From positions 1 through 37,722 of the forward strand of contig CANLXO010000018.1 of assembly GCA_947495055.1 (NCBI GenBank): 37,722 bases of DNA, read 5' to 3'. Made by a program: the position numbers and the translations under genes. Positions 7,839 to 15,512 of this stretch are shown piece by piece. Below the pieces are notes generated by a model. The model did not search any database and was not told where the DNA came from. It saw only the letters and a program-made list of their open reading frames with translations. Positions within the stretch are counted from its first letter, which is position 1. Each line of letters begins with the position of its first letter. The DNA is from an uncultured Psychrobacter sp. GTDB taxonomy: Bacteria > Pseudomonadota > Gammaproteobacteria > Pseudomonadales > Moraxellaceae.

Positions 7839-9860
7839 TTACTCGCTATGCTGAGTGGGCTGATTATTAGGCTGATTGGTGTTTTTCATAACCTGATTGG
7901 CCATCACCCCATTGATGATACCGCTGAGCGTATCGGACTTGCCAGCGAGACCATCGATGGCTTTACCGATAGAGAGTGACTTGGCGAAGTTATCAAAGAA
8001 GTGCTCTTCACCACCAACGATATCGATTTTAGCTTTTTGAAGCGCCACTGCCAGTACTTCCGCATTTTCTTTGGCGATCTCCTTACCGGCATCGATAGAC
8101 GCCATCGCTTCTTGCAATGCGGTCTCAAGGCTCATGCGGAACTCTTCGTGCTCGCGTGCTTCCGTACTCATGCTACCCATGGCGTTGAACTTCTCGACCA
8201 GACCATCGGCCTCAGCTTGGAAGTGCGCGCGAGTGACTTCAGCTTTTGCCAGACCCACTTCACGCTCAGCTTTAGCATTGGATTCACCGCGAGCCGCGAT
8301 AACGGCGGCGTCCGCCATACCAATATCACGATCAGCTTTAGCATTGGACTCACCACGTGCGGCGATGATCTCAGCATTTGCCATGCCTTTTTCGCGCTCT
8401 GATTGCGCTTCAGCTTGCCCTGTGGCTCTGATGATATTGGCTTTGGCGAGACCTTCTTTTTCTAAGGAGTCTGCTTTGGCTTCTTGAATAGCCGCTTCAG
8501 CAAAACCATGCGCGGACTCTTCAGCCTTGATGCCTTCTGCCATTTTGACTTTAGCTTCGGCGTCTTTGGCTGAGGCTTCTAGATTGGCATTAGCCAGAGT
8601 CATGATTTCAACCGCTTTGTGCTTAGCAGATAGCTCTTCGGCTTCGGCCTTTTTGACTTGACGGACTTTGATCTCTTCGGCGTCCGCTTCAGCGGCGAGG
8701 ACGCGGGTTTGCTTATCACGATCCGCTTCACTGACTTCGCGGACTTCTTTGATGCGCTCTTCTTCTTGCGCCACTGACTTATCGACAACGATACGCTCAC
8801 GGATGACGTTAGCGATTTCTTTTTTCTCAAGCTCAATCGCTTTTTCAGCTTCAATACGCTGCAGATCCACTTCACGCTCGCGCGAGACAATCTCTAAGTC
8901 TTGAGCGCGGGTGACTTTTTCTTGCTCAATGATCACCGCGCGCATTCGGTTTTGCTCAGCGACTTCGATTTCACGTTGCTGGTTTTCACGTTGTACCGCT
9001 AAGTCTTGCTCCACCATAATGACCGCAGTTTCAGACTTTTTGCGCTCTTCTTCTTCAATTTTGCGCGTTTCAGCCGTCTCGCGAGCAATCACTGAAGAGA
9101 TTTCACGATTTTGCTTGGCTTCGGCGTCCGCTTGTTGACGCTCAAGCTCAAGCATCGCCTCAACGGTTTCGACGTTTTTCTTTTTCACCGCCAGCTCTTC
9201 GTCACGTTCAAGCTCGTTGGTAATGATGTTTTGCGTCGCTGTCAGCTGCGTGATCTTTTTGATACCCTCAGCGTCCAAGATATTGCTGGAGTCAAGCGAG
9301 GCTTTTGGCGTTTGCTCTAAGTAATCAATCGCCACATCTTCTAGGACATAACCGTTAAGATCGTTGCCGATCTCTTGCACGATACTGTCACGAAACTCGC
9401 TACGATTTTCAAACAGCTTAACGAAATCAATTTGCTTACCGACCGTTTTGAGCGCTTCTGAGAACTTAGCATTAAATAGCTCATTGACCGCCACTTTGTC
9501 TGAGGCGCGCTCAACACCAACCGATTTGGCAACTTTAAGTACGTCCTCTTCGGTCTCGTTGACTCGCAAATAAAACGCCACGGTGATATCAGCACGCATA
9601 TTGTCCGCGCAAATCAGTCCCTCTTTACCGCGGCGATCAACCTCTAGAGTGATTAATGAGATTCGCATCAGCTCTTTTTTATTGATAATAGGCCAAACAA
9701 AGCCACCATCAAAACGCACGGCGATTTTATTCACGCCGTTAATAATAAGCGCCTTGCCTTGCTCAACCTTAAAATAGAAGGCTTTGAGCATGAGCAGCGC
9801 TGCCATAACGAAAACAAATGCCAGCACCACAACCACGCCGACGATAATGAGTATGTCCAT
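7839..9860 (-). CDS. yqiK: Flotillin-family (YqiK-like) SPFH membrane protein
   Basis: The protein is 673 aa. A single N-terminal membrane helix (about residues 3-27) is followed by a PHB/SPFH domain (about 30-200, with PIINKKELMRISLITLEVDR and DVAIDYLEQTPK). A very long Ala/Glu/Lys-rich coiled coil spans about 210-580, and a C-terminal tail contains VLAVALQKAKIDIVGGEEHFFDN. This is the flotillin layout, in which proteins oligomerise at the inner face of the membrane and organise lipid domains. Residues 470-557 hold four consecutive 22-residue repeats starting G(L/M)A. It is longer than E. coli YqiK (about 553 aa). It follows a YqiJ-like gene, the usual partner, with a 58 bp gap, and precedes the giant ATPase, so the three probably work together. 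Confidence 0.9.
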   Translation of the reverse strand: MDILIIVGVVVVLAFVFVMAALLMLKAFYFKVEQGKALIINGVNKIAVRFDGGFVWPIINKKELMRISLITLEVDRRGKEGLICADNMRADITVAFYLRVNETEEDVLKVAKSVGVERASDKVAVNELFNAKFSEALKTVGKQIDFVKLFENRSEFRDSIVQEIGNDLNGYVLEDVAIDYLEQTPKASLDSSNILDAEGIKKITQLTATQNIITNELERDEELAVKKKNVETVEAMLELERQQADAEAKQNREISSVIARETAETRKIEEEERKKSETAVIMVEQDLAVQRENQQREIEVAEQNRMRAVIIEQEKVTRAQDLEIVSREREVDLQRIEAEKAIELEKKEIANVIRERIVVDKSVAQEEERIKEVREVSEADRDKQTRVLAAEADAEEIKVRQVKKAEAEELSAKHKAVEIMTLANANLEASAKDAEAKVKMAEGIKAEESAHGFAEAAIQEAKADSLEKEGLAKANIIRATGQAEAQSEREKGMANAEIIAARGESNAKADRDIGMADAAVIAARGESNAKAEREVGLAKAEVTRAHFQAEADGLVEKFNAMGSMSTEAREHEEFRMSLETALQEAMASIDAGKEIAKENAEVLAVALQKAKIDIVGGEEHFFDNFAKSLSIGKAIDGLAGKSDTLSGIINGVMANQVMKNTNQPNNQPTQHSE

Positions 9861-9918
9861 ATTTTTTCCTATAATTAAAACAAGCTATGCCACTATAAAT
9901 GGCGATTATCAGTAATTT

Positions 9919-10569
9919 CTAATCTTTAACGCGTTCTACTCGGTAGGTATTGGCTTCTGCTAAATACTCAACCAACACGACTTTATCGCCTTGTTTAAGC
10001 GAGTACTCTTGCTCACTGCTATCAGGGCGAATCTTGAGTATTAGTCCGGCGCCGCCATCACTTAATTGCGCCTCGCCGTGCTTGTCTGTGACGCTAAGCG
10101 TGCGCACGATGGCTGTTTTTCCAATATTGCTAATAGCGTTGCGCTTAGGAATTTTGGCGATGTTTTTGCGAATAGGGGCGATGATCAGGCCTGTCAGCCA
10201 CATAGATACGACGAGTACCAATAACAAAGCGCCTGTACCAAACACCCAATACAAAATACCTGAGCTAATATAATCATGTAGCAAGCTGGTATAGACGTAG
10301 CTAAGCAGCCAACCGATGAGGCTAATTAGCGTTAAAATAATAATGAGCGGCACGCCGTATAACCCAAATTTAAGTAGCAATCCTGAAAAAAACCCTGCCG
10401 ATGATACCTCAGAGATATCGGCGCTATCACCAACATCTACGCTATCCATATCCACCATGCCGAGCAAAGAGACGATCCAATACAAGGTGACAAACATGAC
10501 TAGACCGGTAAAGACAAGCGTCGGATACAAACTGATCTTGGTGATGAATAACAAAAAAGCGTCTTGCAT
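9919..10569 (-). CDS. yqiJ: YqiJ-like inner-membrane protein with C-terminal OB-fold (NfeD-like)
   Basis: The protein is 216 aa. Three hydrophobic segments are visible at about 14-38, 65-92 and 102-130. A cytoplasmic small beta-barrel follows (about 145-213: ISNIGKTAIVRTL ... AQLSDGGAG ... QGDKVVLVEYLAEANTYRV), the OB-fold of NfeD/YqiJ proteins. These are encoded beside flotillins or stomatins and are thought to bind them; the precise activity is unknown. The ATG has a strong AGGAG eight bases upstream, and the gene is first in the minus-strand unit with the flotillin and, probably, the ATPase. The spacer between the first two hydrophobic regions is Asp/Ser-rich (DMDSVDVGDSADISEVSS). Confidence 0.85.
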   Translation of the reverse strand: MQDAFLLFITKISLYPTLVFTGLVMFVTLYWIVSLLGMVDMDSVDVGDSADISEVSSAGFFSGLLLKFGLYGVPLIIILTLISLIGWLLSYVYTSLLHDYISSGILYWVFGTGALLLVLVVSMWLTGLIIAPIRKNIAKIPKRNAISNIGKTAIVRTLSVTDKHGEAQLSDGGAGLILKIRPDSSEQEYSLKQGDKVVLVEYLAEANTYRVERVKD

Positions 10570-10715
10570 GTGGTGCTCCTACGTTTTGCACTTGCTCAAT
10601 GGATCTCTACTTATGTACCACTTGACTGTTAATCATTAATTCCGCCAAACCTAACCTATACAAAAAACCTATCAGGCTTGAGCAATCGGGCTCAACTTAT
10701 GTTTCTTTGTTAGTT

Positions 10716-10721
10716 ATTATA
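10716..10721 (-). promoter_or_regulatory. Candidate -10 box for the yqiJ-yqiK-ATPase unit
   Basis: A perfect TATAAT on the minus strand lies about 147 bp upstream of the yqiJ-like ATG, in the 211 bp gap before the PD40 gene. No convincing -35 sits at the normal distance, so the call is tentative. Confidence 0.35.
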
Positions 10722-10780
10722 TAGGCAAAAATCAGTCTTTAGAGAAAATTTATGACCGATAAATGAGCGCTTACGCATGT

Positions 10781-11722
10781 TCACTGGCGACCCCAAACGG
10801 GCGCGCGCACAACCGTATCTGCTTGGCTGCTAATCGTATAACTATTGCCGCCCGTCAATGAGGCAATCACTAAACTACTTCGAGTTGGATAAACAGCGTA
10901 CTGCCCAGAGGGAGACAGGCGCGCCGGCTCATCAAGTCCGGTTTCAGCAAGATCGATCACCTGCCCTGTCGCCAAGGTCATGACTGCCGCTTTGCGCCCA
11001 TTGAGATACGCCATGCGTTGACCATCACCGCTCAGCTGCGGGCTTGCCGCGTAGCCGCCAGTCGCTATAGGAGAGGCGCTACTACTAGCAAAATCATAAC
11101 GATAGATACGCGGACGCCCTGCTCGGACTTTGTCACTGACATAAACGAAGCTTGCGCCGTCTGGGGCATAGCTTGGCTGCACTTCTGTACTCTTTAGGGT
11201 GGTCAGCTGACGCGTACTACCATCAGTTAACGACAGCTCATAGATATCAGCGTTGCCGCCGACCGTTGAGCTATAAAGCATTTTTTTACTATCAGGTGAG
11301 AAGGAGGCGGATAGATTGCTGCCATTACTATTGACGATAAGATTGCGCGTTTGACGGCTTAGATCATAGATATAAATCTTGGGCGGCTCGCGCATAGCTT
11401 GCTTACTGTAGGCCAGCAGCTGACCATCGGTTGACCATGCGGGCGCGTAGATATAGCCATTGAGCTGCTCAATAAGCTTTCGATCGCTGCCATCAGGACG
11501 GATAGTATAAAGCGTCGATATCTTACTTGCGCCCGCGCCTTGCTCCTCGACATAAGCGATACGGCCTGTGCGATCGATTATAGGCATAGCGGCGGTCAGT
11601 GGACTGCTGATGCTGGTATCGATAGTTGCTTTTGGGGCAGAAAGGGTTTGGCAACCGCTAACAAGGGTGATAGTCAGTAGCACAAATAGTACCTGACTAT
11701 TAAAAGAGAAAGCTTTTGGCAT
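10781..11722 (-). CDS. TolB-like beta-propeller lipoprotein (PD40/WD40-like repeats)
   Basis: The protein is 313 aa. The signal peptide ends in lipobox L-V-S-G-C, with the lipidated cysteine at residue 24. The rest is a repeated pattern of the PD40 type: GRIAYVEEQG...LYTIRPDGSDRK, PAWSTDGQLLAYSKQ, ASFSPDSKKMLYSSTVGGNADIYEL, PSYAPDGASFVYVSD, PQLSGDGQRMAYLNG and ARLSPSGQYAVYPT. About five to six blades can be counted. This matches the propeller domain of TolB, but TolB's N-terminal domain is missing and no tol/pal genes are nearby. It is best read as a TolB-propeller lipoprotein of unknown role, probably in the periplasm or outer membrane. The Shine-Dalgarno is weak. Confidence 0.8.
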   Translation of the reverse strand: MPKAFSFNSQVLFVLLTITLVSGCQTLSAPKATIDTSISSPLTAAMPIIDRTGRIAYVEEQGAGASKISTLYTIRPDGSDRKLIEQLNGYIYAPAWSTDGQLLAYSKQAMREPPKIYIYDLSRQTRNLIVNSNGSNLSASFSPDSKKMLYSSTVGGNADIYELSLTDGSTRQLTTLKSTEVQPSYAPDGASFVYVSDKVRAGRPRIYRYDFASSSASPIATGGYAASPQLSGDGQRMAYLNGRKAAVMTLATGQVIDLAETGLDEPARLSPSGQYAVYPTRSSLVIASLTGGNSYTISSQADTVVRAPVWGRQ

Positions 11723-11775
11723 AACTGCAATCCAGTAGAGGGCTGTGAGTTACTCTAGTGTAACGCAATTGTTGC

Positions 11776-11806
11776 AAAAAAAATGCCCCACTATAGCGTG
11801 AGGCAT
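11776..11806 (-). terminator. Rho-independent terminator of the META-domain gene
   Basis: On the minus strand, ATGCCTCAC (11806-11798) pairs with GTGGGGCAT (11791-11783), with one G-U pair and a six-base loop. It is followed by a run of eight T, 40 bp past the META gene stop. Confidence 0.8.
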
Positions 11807-11845
11807 CATTATAAAGTAGCTTTATGAGTCATCTATTGTCGCTAA

Positions 11846-12331
11846 CTATTTAGCAACCGCTTTAAAATAAGCGACTTGATTGTTGTTACGAATAGTCAAA
11901 ATAGGCACGTTATTGGCATTTTTATTAATATCATATTTGCCTTGTACAGTAGCCATCGTCGCAGTATCAAAGCTGGCTTGTGGCTCAGGACATTGCATAA
12001 GCGTGCTCATCATATTACCAAACTCAACGTTACTGTTAACGACTCTATATTCAGCGCCCATATTATTACAGGTATTCATAAAGGTAACGCGATTGGTACC
12101 CTCAGCCTCAAAGAAGTTCAGTGTTAAAGGTTTGGCAGGGTTATAAAATAGCTGAGATATCTGCTCGCCGTTGGCACGTTTGGCGTCAACGAGCTGCCAG
12201 TTGTAAGCTTGCAAAACGCTAGTCGTTACAGGCTGCGCCGTAGGAGCGTTGACGGTAGGCGTCGTCTGACACCCTGCTAAAACGCCAACTGCAAGTGTAC
12301 TTGTCATCAAGATTTTAGTCATGGTTTTCAT
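11846..12331 (-). CDS. META-domain lipoprotein (HslJ-like)
   Basis: The protein is 161 aa. Signal peptide MKTMTKILMTSTLAVGVLAGC gives lipobox L-A-G-C with Cys21. The mature part begins with a short Thr/Pro/Ala linker, then a META domain: NWQLVDAKRANGEQI, LTLNFFEAEGTNRVTFMNTCNNMGAEYRV, NMMSTLMQCPEP and VPILTIRNNNQVAYFKAV. The N-x-x-G/C-N-x-M block and the cysteine in 'M-x-C-P' are the family hallmarks (HslJ is linked to novobiocin resistance in E. coli). The start is set by AGGAGA just upstream. A tandem 14-bp repeat lies about 40-70 bp upstream of the ATG and its own terminator lies downstream, so this is probably a single-gene unit. Confidence 0.87.
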   Translation of the reverse strand: MKTMTKILMTSTLAVGVLAGCQTTPTVNAPTAQPVTTSVLQAYNWQLVDAKRANGEQISQLFYNPAKPLTLNFFEAEGTNRVTFMNTCNNMGAEYRVVNSNVEFGNMMSTLMQCPEPQASFDTATMATVQGKYDINKNANNVPILTIRNNNQVAYFKAVAK

Positions 12332-12372
12332 AATATCTCCTAAATATCAGTAGTATTTAATTATTGTCTTAT

Positions 12373-12400
12373 TTGTAGTGCTTAACTTGTAGTGCTAAAC
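12373..12400. repeat. Tandem 14-bp repeat upstream of META lipoprotein
   Basis: TTGTAGTGCTTAAC is followed directly by TTGTAGTGCTAAAC (13 of 14 positions equal). It lies in the promoter-proximal region of the META gene and could be a repeated protein-binding site or a simple slippage duplication. Confidence 0.6.
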
Positions 12401-12551
12401 AATCTAGCTATTGTGCCTGACTGAACCATACCTGTCATGAGCTATCCTGTATACGACGCGCCCCTACTTTGTACTTTGTTATATGTGTTTTGCTAATAAG
12501 GCTTGTCAGATGAGCTAATAGCTGCTAACTGCTCGCTTTAAAATCAGGCAT

Positions 12552-12576
12552 AAAAAAACCCCACTAGTTTGTGAGG
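12552..12576 (-). terminator. Rho-independent terminator of the 40-aa lipoprotein gene
   Basis: On the minus strand, CCTCAC (12576-12571) and GTGGGG (12564-12559) form a short stem with a six-base loop, followed by seven T. The stem sequence is nearly the same as in the META gene terminator. Confidence 0.75.
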
Positions 12577-12600
12577 TCGTTAAACAAGTATTACTGATAA

Positions 12601-12723
12601 TTAGATGACATCTGTACCTGTAATATCAGGCTGGTCGGTTGGCTGTGCCATCATCGACTGGCAACCTGCTAACATAGTCATCATTACGATACCGGTCATT
12701 AGTGCTTTGGTCAGGTTTTTCAT
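12601..12723 (-). CDS. 40-aa miniature lipoprotein
   Basis: The short gene encodes MKNLTKALMTGIVMMTMLAG-C at the N-terminus and a mature tail of only about 20 residues (CQSMMAQPTDQPDITGTDVI). The lipobox L-A-G-C places the cysteine at residue 21, exactly as in the META lipoprotein next door, and the signal peptides align (MK..TK.LMT......LAGCQ). A strong AGGGAG precedes the ATG and a terminator follows the stop, so it has the full outfit of an expressed gene. It may be the remnant of a META-gene duplication or a true small lipoprotein of the Lpp/entericidin size class. Function unknown. Confidence 0.75.
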   Translation of the reverse strand: MKNLTKALMTGIVMMTMLAGCQSMMAQPTDQPDITGTDVI

Positions 12724-12943
12724 TGAAGCTCCCTAAATGTTGTTATAAGTTGGTTTATGGGTACTCATATAAAAGTCGTTGTTGAATGTTAAACTAAAGC
12801 TACTCTTATATCAAAATACGAGGCTGCTACTTTAACTTCATGCAAGATGCATAAAAGTAACGAGCTTGTATTTCCATTAGCAACCGTAACTTATCTAAGT
12901 CTCAATCACAACTGTCTTTTATCTGACTAAAAGTTATTTAATG

Positions 12944-14023
12944 TTATTGAGAGGTCTCCTGTTTAAGAGCGGCATAACCCGTTAAGCGTTTACGTTCAGT
13001 CTCGCTAAAGAGTTGCTGCTCGAGTTGATTGATTTGAGTTTGTACGTTATCTGGATTTTGCGTTAATAGTTGCTGTTTTTGCACTTGATACTGGGTAAAG
13101 CGCTGATCAAAGTCAGCATCCTCGGCATCAAGCTTGGCAAGCCTTGTCGCCGCAGGTGCGCCAACGAGCTCACGGCGCATGTTATATAGCTCCTCAGGCG
13201 TGGCGCCGCGCGCTTTCATCTGCTTGCTGCGCTGCATTAGCTTTGCCATATTGACTTGCTGTTCGATATTGGTTTTGATCGCGCCATCAGGTAGCCGGCT
13301 AACATAATCCTCTTGCGCCGCTTGCTTTTGCGCTGTGCTCAGTTGCGAGTTTTGCTCAATTCTCATCATCTCAATATTATAGTCATCATACTCATCTTCA
13401 CTCCCAAAAAACGCTTGTATAGTCTGGTCATCAAAGTATTGCTGACGCAAACGAGCGACGTCTTGTTTTTGCTGCATGACCATGTTTAGATCGAGCTCGC
13501 CATTTTGGGTGGCCTGCAATTGCAGCGTGCCATAGCGTTTTTGAATTTCAGGGATGGCTTTGAGATAAGCGACATACTGATGGTATAGCCCGATAGCTTG
13601 AGACGCCGCAGGTTCAGGGGTTACACTACGAATATAGCTCTCAACGCGGGCATGTATGGTCGCCTCATCCTCCTCTCCTAGCGCTGATAAAAAATAATCA
13701 AACAGTCGGCGCAGCCCTTCGGTCACCACTAGCTGACGATTTTCATCGATGATTATTTCGCCATCGACGTCCGTGCCTTGTAGTGAGCGCGGTAGATTCT
13801 CAAGTCCTGTAACAAACCGAGTATTGCCGTTATCAGCTACATTCTCTGCGACAACAGCGCTTGAGGAGTCGTTTAATATCTCACTATCGGTTGTCGTCGT
13901 TTGCATATTTTCGCTTTGTCTGTCACTTGATGTCGGTTTAAACCATAGGACAACAGCAATCAGCGCAGCGATGACAAGACCGATGACGACAAGTGATAAA
14001 TAAGGGCGACGAGCGTGTGACAT
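12944..14023 (-). CDS. lifO: Lipase-specific foldase (lipase chaperone)
   Basis: The protein is 359 aa. An N-terminal signal anchor (about residues 8-28: LSLVVIGLVIAALIAVVLWF) is followed by a low-complexity Ser/Thr/Asp linker (30-67) and an all-helical foldase domain. The family motif R-x1-2-F-D-(F/Y)-(F/C)-L-S-A-x-G-E is present as RRLFDYFLSALGEED, about residues 106-119. Lif proteins stay anchored in the inner membrane, fold the secreted lipase in the periplasm and release it for type II secretion. The gene lies 92 bp downstream of the lipase gene on the same strand, the usual lip-lif order. The high Gln/Glu content of the C-terminal half fits the extended helical clamp. The start has a weak ribosome site. 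Confidence 0.92.
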   Translation of the reverse strand: MSHARRPYLSLVVIGLVIAALIAVVLWFKPTSSDRQSENMQTTTTDSEILNDSSSAVVAENVADNGNTRFVTGLENLPRSLQGTDVDGEIIIDENRQLVVTEGLRRLFDYFLSALGEEDEATIHARVESYIRSVTPEPAASQAIGLYHQYVAYLKAIPEIQKRYGTLQLQATQNGELDLNMVMQQKQDVARLRQQYFDDQTIQAFFGSEDEYDDYNIEMMRIEQNSQLSTAQKQAAQEDYVSRLPDGAIKTNIEQQVNMAKLMQRSKQMKARGATPEELYNMRRELVGAPAATRLAKLDAEDADFDQRFTQYQVQKQQLLTQNPDNVQTQINQLEQQLFSETERKRLTGYAALKQETSQ

Positions 14024-14115
14024 AGTAGCGTTATCTTGTTATACGAACCAATGTTGATAAGTATTGATTAAGCTCTAACCAAAATATTTTGAATGAAATG
14101 CCTTTTGGCTAGCTA

Positions 14116-15183
14116 TTATAGGTTTGCTTTTTTGAGACGGTTGACCTGACTGCGATAGATAGTCGCAGGATTGGTCTCGCGCCACGATACTAGGCCCAAT
14201 AACTGATTGGCTGAATCTAAGTGATTCATTCTATAGTCATCACGAATGACGTAACCCAATCGGCTTGAGCAGACCGATACTAAGCCATCATTTTGATCCG
14301 CGCCAAAGGGGACACTAGTTGCTAGCAAAATAGGATCAGTGACATCAGTGAGATTGGTCAGTTGACCTTTGCCGCTGAACGAGTAGTAATTGATACCATT
14401 GACTTGCGTGCTCGTTGGCTGACCACAGTAGCGCGTTGGCATAGCGGCTGGGAATTTGGCGTTGAATTTAGCGGCGCCCTCAGTAGACAAAGCGACCAAA
14501 GCGTTCCAGGCGTCTTGTTCTTGCAGTTCAGTAACACTTACGCCTGAGCCAATATCAGTTGCTATGCCTAATAGCTTAAAGAGTCCAGCAGCAGCTTCTG
14601 TGACTACGCTATCCTCTGAGAGCTGCGACATAATAGCGTCAGCGGTCTTTGAGCCTTGTTCTGGGCTCGCCACGGCGGTCACTGATGACACGTACTCTGG
14701 TGCCACGCCAGCCACGTAACGAATATCGATACCGCCTTGGCTATGGCCTATCAGATTGACTTTTGGTTTGCCTGAGATGGCGGAGATAAGCTTGACCTGC
14801 TGAAGCAGCTGCTCGCCGCGTACTTCACTATTATTAGCCGCTGAGGTTTTGGTTGCATATACATCGGTGCCGCCGCGCATTAATGTCTGCGGAATACCAT
14901 AAAAGTAATCTAACGCCCCAAATAATTTATTAAAACCGCCAAGACCGTGAGCTAACACCACAGGGCTCTTGGTATCGGTATAGCTTGAGGTAAATAACCT
15001 AGCGCCTGCCAACTGACAGCCGCTAGGTGCTGAACAAGTATAGTAAGTCGCAGCTTGTACCGAGGTTGATGACAGGGTCATCATGAGTAGGCCAGTACCT
15101 AGGCCACCAAGTATAGGTACAATTTTGCGCGGCGTGATAATAGCTTGAAAGGAGTGCTTGATTTTTTGCGTGGTTGACGTCAT
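14116..15183 (-). CDS. lip: Secreted triacylglycerol lipase, family I (foldase dependent)
   Basis: The protein is 355 aa from ATG at 15183, chosen because AAGGAT lies just upstream; a longer frame begins 16 codons earlier. An unusually long signal region (basic MTSTTQKIKHSF, then a hydrophobic core ending TSVQA-A) precedes the alpha/beta hydrolase. Visible landmarks are the oxyanion VLAHGLGGF, the nucleophile elbow GHSQGG (Ser about 148), the acid in QNDGLV (Asp about 299) and the His in NHLD (about 321). Two cysteines (RYCGQ and VSVCSS) probably form the disulfide that stabilises the active-site loops. This is a Pseudomonas/Burkholderia-type lipase that hydrolyses long-chain triglycerides after secretion. 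The foldase gene follows directly. Confidence 0.93.
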   Translation of the reverse strand: MTSTTQKIKHSFQAIITPRKIVPILGGLGTGLLMMTLSSTSVQAATYYTCSAPSGCQLAGARLFTSSYTDTKSPVVLAHGLGGFNKLFGALDYFYGIPQTLMRGGTDVYATKTSAANNSEVRGEQLLQQVKLISAISGKPKVNLIGHSQGGIDIRYVAGVAPEYVSSVTAVASPEQGSKTADAIMSQLSEDSVVTEAAAGLFKLLGIATDIGSGVSVTELQEQDAWNALVALSTEGAAKFNAKFPAAMPTRYCGQPTSTQVNGINYYSFSGKGQLTNLTDVTDPILLATSVPFGADQNDGLVSVCSSRLGYVIRDDYRMNHLDSANQLLGLVSWRETNPATIYRSQVNRLKKANL

Positions 15184-15512
15184 GACTACATCCTTGTTGT
15201 CGATAAATAATGAATGACAAGGTATGAGCATTACTCACTTATATTGAGTAGGGCCGATACCATTGAAACTAGTGCAAATCCGTTGCATGCTCAATTTACA
15301 GAGTACTTATATTTAGTAATAGTAACTATTTAGTAACAATAGGCTTATTATTTTAACTATTCATTATTTTTGCGTGACCTTACAGTCAAAGCTAAACATA
15401 TAATCGGTAAAGACTTTTAGCAGACAAACCCTTATATGATTTTGGCAAAACCGCAAATAATCCATTCATGGTATAATTAGCATACTTCAACCCCCTAACG
15501 ATAAGCATAATT
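15184..15512. promoter_or_regulatory. Divergent lipase/map intergenic region
   Basis: The 329-bp gap must contain the lipase promoter (minus) and the map promoter (plus). A perfect 13-base palindrome AATAGTAACTATT sits at 15318-15330 and the phrase TATTTAGTAAC recurs beside it, so an operator is possible. No RNA gene or further ORF was recognised. Confidence 0.4.
15469..15477 (+). promoter_or_regulatory. Extended -10 promoter of map
   Basis: TGGTATAAT matches an extended -10 element (TGn plus perfect TATAAT) 35 bp upstream of the map ATG. The absence of a good -35 at 17 bp is expected for this promoter class. Confidence 0.5.

Noticed and set aside
8001..8487. Overlapping plus-strand open frames opposite the flotillin gene
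   Set aside because: They mirror the Ala/Glu-rich repeat codons of the flotillin on the other strand. They show no ribosome sites or recognisable domains.
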